Below are positions 5,501 to 7,236 of a stretch of DNA of 7,236 nt, piece by piece (position 1 is the stretch's first letter; every line of letters starts with the position of its first letter). The stretch covers positions 1 to 7,236 of the forward strand of contig JAIVHN010000100.1 in NCBI GenBank assembly GCA_020201015.1, read 5' to 3'. This DNA comes from Spirochaeta sp. (GTDB taxonomy: Bacteria > Spirochaetota > Spirochaetia > DSM-27196 > SLAA01). The position numbers and the translations under genes are program-made. Below the pieces are notes generated by a model. That model had not been told where the DNA came from, did no database searches, and was given only the letters and a program-made list of their open reading frames with translations.

Positions 5501-6769
5501 ATGTATGTTGGTTCCGACCTCGCACCAAGACCATTCTCTTTCCCGCCCGCATTTCAGTTGGGAGTGGCAACCTCGGCCACCCAGATTGAGGGTGGCAACC
5601 TTAACCACAGTTGGAGCCGACATGCCACGCTTGGCCACATTAAAGACAATAGCACCCCAGCCCGCGCGTGTGACCACTGGAACAGGGTCAAGCAGGATAC
5701 GAGCCTGCTGCGGGAGCTTGGCGTTAATTCCTACCGCTTCGGGATAGAGTGGGCACGTGTGCAACCGGAACGTGGTCGCTTTGATGAACAAGCCTTGGCC
5801 CAGTACCGAGATGAGATTGCACTCATAGTTGATTCTGGAATTCTGCCGATGGTGACGCTGCATCACTTCACCAATCCCCTATGGTTTGAGGAGGCGGGCG
5901 GGTTTGCAGCAAAAGATGCACCCGACACTTTTGCCGCGTATGTAGAAGCGGTAGTACAGGCTGTTGGCGACCTGGTGCCACAATGGATCACCGTGAACGA
6001 ACCAAATGCCTACTTGGTGAATGGGTACCTGTACGGTTTGTGGCCGCCTGCAAAGAAATCCATGCGCCAGTTGCGCACGGCCGCTCGGGGGCTCATGGTT
6101 TCATCGCAGTTGGCCACGGAGGTAATTCGCAGCAGCCGCAGCGCTGACGGGTTTCGCAACGCCGAGATCGGGGTAGCACATCATCTACGAGTGTTTCAGC
6201 CGCTGCCAGGAAAGCTCTCGACAATGGCGTGCCGGCGGGTAGAACGTGAATTTCAGGAGCGCTTTGTAGACTCGATGTCCGAGGGCATGGACTTTCTCGG
6301 GGTCAACTACTACACCCGGGAGCGTATTGGCTTCTCGTCACGTCCTCGATCCGGCTTTATCAGACGAGCTGAGAGTGAAAACGGCGCTCGAAACGATTTA
6401 GGTTGGGAAATCTACCCGTCCGGGCTAAGCACGCTTCTACGTCGCTACGCAAAACGTAGCGGTCTTCCGGTAATCATTACCGAGAACGGGACCGCCGATG
6501 CGGCCGACCACTTTCGCGCCCGCTTCATTTATGACCACCTTCGCGAGCTCCACCTTCTCATGGAGGAAGGCATGCAGATTGGCGGGTACTTTCACTGGAC
6601 TCTCATGGACAACTTTGAATGGCTTGAGGGTGAGGCCGCCCGATTTGGACTCTACGAATGTGATTTTGAGACCCAGGAGAGGAAAATCCGTGCAAGCGGT
6701 GAGTTCTACCAAGATCTCTGCGCCGCGGGTGGTGTCACTCACGAAATGATCTTGCGCTACCTGTCATAG
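5501..6769 (+). CDS. Glycoside hydrolase family 1 beta-glycosidase (beta-glucosidase-like)
   Basis: A 422-residue retaining beta-glycosidase of GH1, a (beta/alpha)8 enzyme that hydrolyses beta-linked glucosides or galactosides. Visible landmarks: the N-terminal FSFPPAFQLGVATSATQIEG with sugar-binding Q28, LHHFTNPLWF (H122), the acid/base E167 in TVNEPNAY, NYYTRE, the nucleophile E328 in ITENGT, and WTLMDNFEWLEG with E373/W374, followed by RFGLYECDF and a KIRASGEFY end. The glutamate in NFEW suggests unphosphorylated sugars, not 6-phospho-glycosides. There is no signal peptide, so it is probably cytoplasmic and acts on imported oligosaccharides. Between ERFVDSMSEG and MDFLGVNYY (near residue 263) it seems about 20-30 residues shorter than usual family members. 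The ATG at 5501 has no Shine-Dalgarno but sits just after a promoter; a second ATG at 5505 is out of frame. It converges with the small minus-strand gene. Exact substrate unknown. Confidence 0.92.
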   Translation: MYVGSDLAPRPFSFPPAFQLGVATSATQIEGGNLNHSWSRHATLGHIKDNSTPARACDHWNRVKQDTSLLRELGVNSYRFGIEWARVQPERGRFDEQALAQYRDEIALIVDSGILPMVTLHHFTNPLWFEEAGGFAAKDAPDTFAAYVEAVVQAVGDLVPQWITVNEPNAYLVNGYLYGLWPPAKKSMRQLRTAARGLMVSSQLATEVIRSSRSADGFRNAEIGVAHHLRVFQPLPGKLSTMACRRVEREFQERFVDSMSEGMDFLGVNYYTRERIGFSSRPRSGFIRRAESENGARNDLGWEIYPSGLSTLLRRYAKRSGLPVIITENGTADAADHFRARFIYDHLRELHLLMEEGMQIGGYFHWTLMDNFEWLEGEAARFGLYECDFETQERKIRASGEFYQDLCAAGGVTHEMILRYLS

Positions 6770-6836
6770 GCGGCTCAGCCCTCGTCCTGCAGCATCCTGC
6801 GTGTTCCCCGGAGCAACAGCGGCATGTGGCCTGCGA
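6770..6836. other. Convergent intergenic gap without clear terminator
   Basis: These 67 bases separate the stop codons of the glycosidase and the small minus-strand gene. Only short, weak complementarities are present (such as TGTT/AACA around 6802-6818), and no T-run follows on either strand. I see no intrinsic terminator and no other feature here. Confidence 0.5.
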
Positions 6837-7190
6837 CTAAAAGACCTCGTGAATGCGCTTGATCACCGTCTCAAGCTCTTCTTTGCTCAAATCCCACCCG
6901 GTGCGACAGTCTATGGTGTCGTGCACTGCGTAGCCCTCTGTCTCATCGCCCATGTGCACAAGATATCGCGTTTTGTCCCACTCCGGCAGAAACTCAAAAT
7001 CGAGCTCCTGCTTAAGTGCCTCAACATCAATAATATCGTTCACTTCATCCGGATATAACAAAACCAGAACATCGTCGCGGTACACTCCATGGCCGTTCAT
7101 GAGTTTCTTCTCATCCGTAAATATGCGCATCCAGACAACGCGATCGTCGTCTTGATCCAGGAAATAGCGCTCAAGCAGTTTGTACTTCAC
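6837..7190 (-). CDS. Small acidic protein of unknown function
   Basis: A 117-residue protein that I do not recognise. It is rich in Asp and Glu (for example LDQDDD near the start, ELDFEF, and SKEELETVIKR near the end), with no signal peptide, membrane segment or recognisable catalytic motif. It appears to be an alpha/beta protein: predicted strands at RVVWMRIF and DVLVLLY, a helix at VEALKQEL, a strand at TRYLVHMG, and a C-terminal helix ending in IKRIHEVF. A single cysteine lies in DTIDCRTGW. The start is GTG (complement of 7188-7190), chosen because GGAGGAGG lies just upstream (complement of 7195-7202) and the next ATG is about 20 codons in. It is convergent with the glycosidase and shows no operon partner in the window. 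Probably real: strong ribosome site, protein-like composition, and its own -10 box. Confidence 0.7.
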   Translation of the reverse strand: MKYKLLERYFLDQDDDRVVWMRIFTDEKKLMNGHGVYRDDVLVLLYPDEVNDIIDVEALKQELDFEFLPEWDKTRYLVHMGDETEGYAVHDTIDCRTGWDLSKEELETVIKRIHEVF

Positions 7191-7236
7191 GTCCCCTCCT
7201 CCGCGCGCAGTATAACGCGCACCGGAGGTGCTTACC
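7191..7236. promoter_or_regulatory. Compact promoter region with overlapping -10 boxes on both strands
   Basis: On the minus strand TATACT (complement of 7209-7214) is a good -10 box, placed about 20 bases before the GTG at 7190, with a strong Shine-Dalgarno between them (complement of 7195-7202). Its -35 would fall at or past the right edge. On the plus strand TATAAC (7211-7216) overlaps it, and GGAGGT at 7224-7229 could be the ribosome site of a gene starting just outside. Both boxes sit in the loop of an inverted repeat, GCGCG (7203-7207) with CGCGC (7216-7220), which might be an operator. The minus-strand part is fairly well supported; the plus-strand gene is a guess. Confidence 0.45.

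Noticed and set aside
5423..5866. 147-codon minus-strand open frame over the glycosidase start
   Set aside because: Antisense to a conserved GH1 N-terminus and without motifs or a ribosome site.

Overview
The window looks like chromosomal DNA of a free-living spirochaete (Spirochaetales/Spirochaetaceae). It is dense, with moderately high GC (roughly 55-60% by eye). The lineage guess rests mainly on a small outer-membrane beta-barrel protein of the DUF3996/BAPKO_0422 type, a family best known from spirochaetes. It is an inference. No rRNA, tRNA, phage, insertion-sequence or CRISPR signature was found.

Layout. (1) Positions 1-2575, minus strand: one continuous frame of 858 codons that runs off the left edge. 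It is a PEP/pyruvate-binding (PPDK N-terminal, ATP-grasp) protein with a KaiC/RecA-like N-terminal domain that has lost its P-loop. (2) Positions 2576-2665: a 90-bp divergent intergenic region. (3) Positions 2666-5385, plus strand: an exported beta-barrel protein, an aldo/keto reductase of the YghZ type, and a class I/II PLP aminotransferase. The last two are damaged where they meet. The reductase loses its C-terminus just after the GASSVR motif. The aminotransferase's conserved N-terminus follows at once in another frame with no start codon. (4) Positions 5386-5500: an intergenic region with three tandem 13-bp repeats and a good sigma70-like promoter whose -10 box lies six bases before the next ATG. 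(5) Positions 5501-6769, plus strand: a GH1 beta-glycosidase with both catalytic glutamates, apparently leaderless and slightly short. (6) Positions 6837-7190, minus strand: a small acidic protein of unknown function, convergent with the glycosidase. (7) Positions 7191-7236: a compact promoter region with overlapping -10 boxes on both strands inside a GC-rich inverted repeat.

How the genes work together. The beta-barrel gene and the reductase (36 bp apart, each with a good Shine-Dalgarno) probably share a transcript, which originally may have continued into the aminotransferase. The glycosidase appears to have its own promoter and would release sugars from imported beta-glycosides. The reductase handles small aldehydes. 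No single pathway ties all the genes together.

I found no convincing new multi-gene system. The most notable points are the double gene break near 4081-4092, the unusual architecture of the 1-2575 protein, Ala/Gly/Ser/Pro-rich inserts at three places in two unrelated enzymes, and the repeat-plus-leaderless promoter arrangement of the glycosidase.
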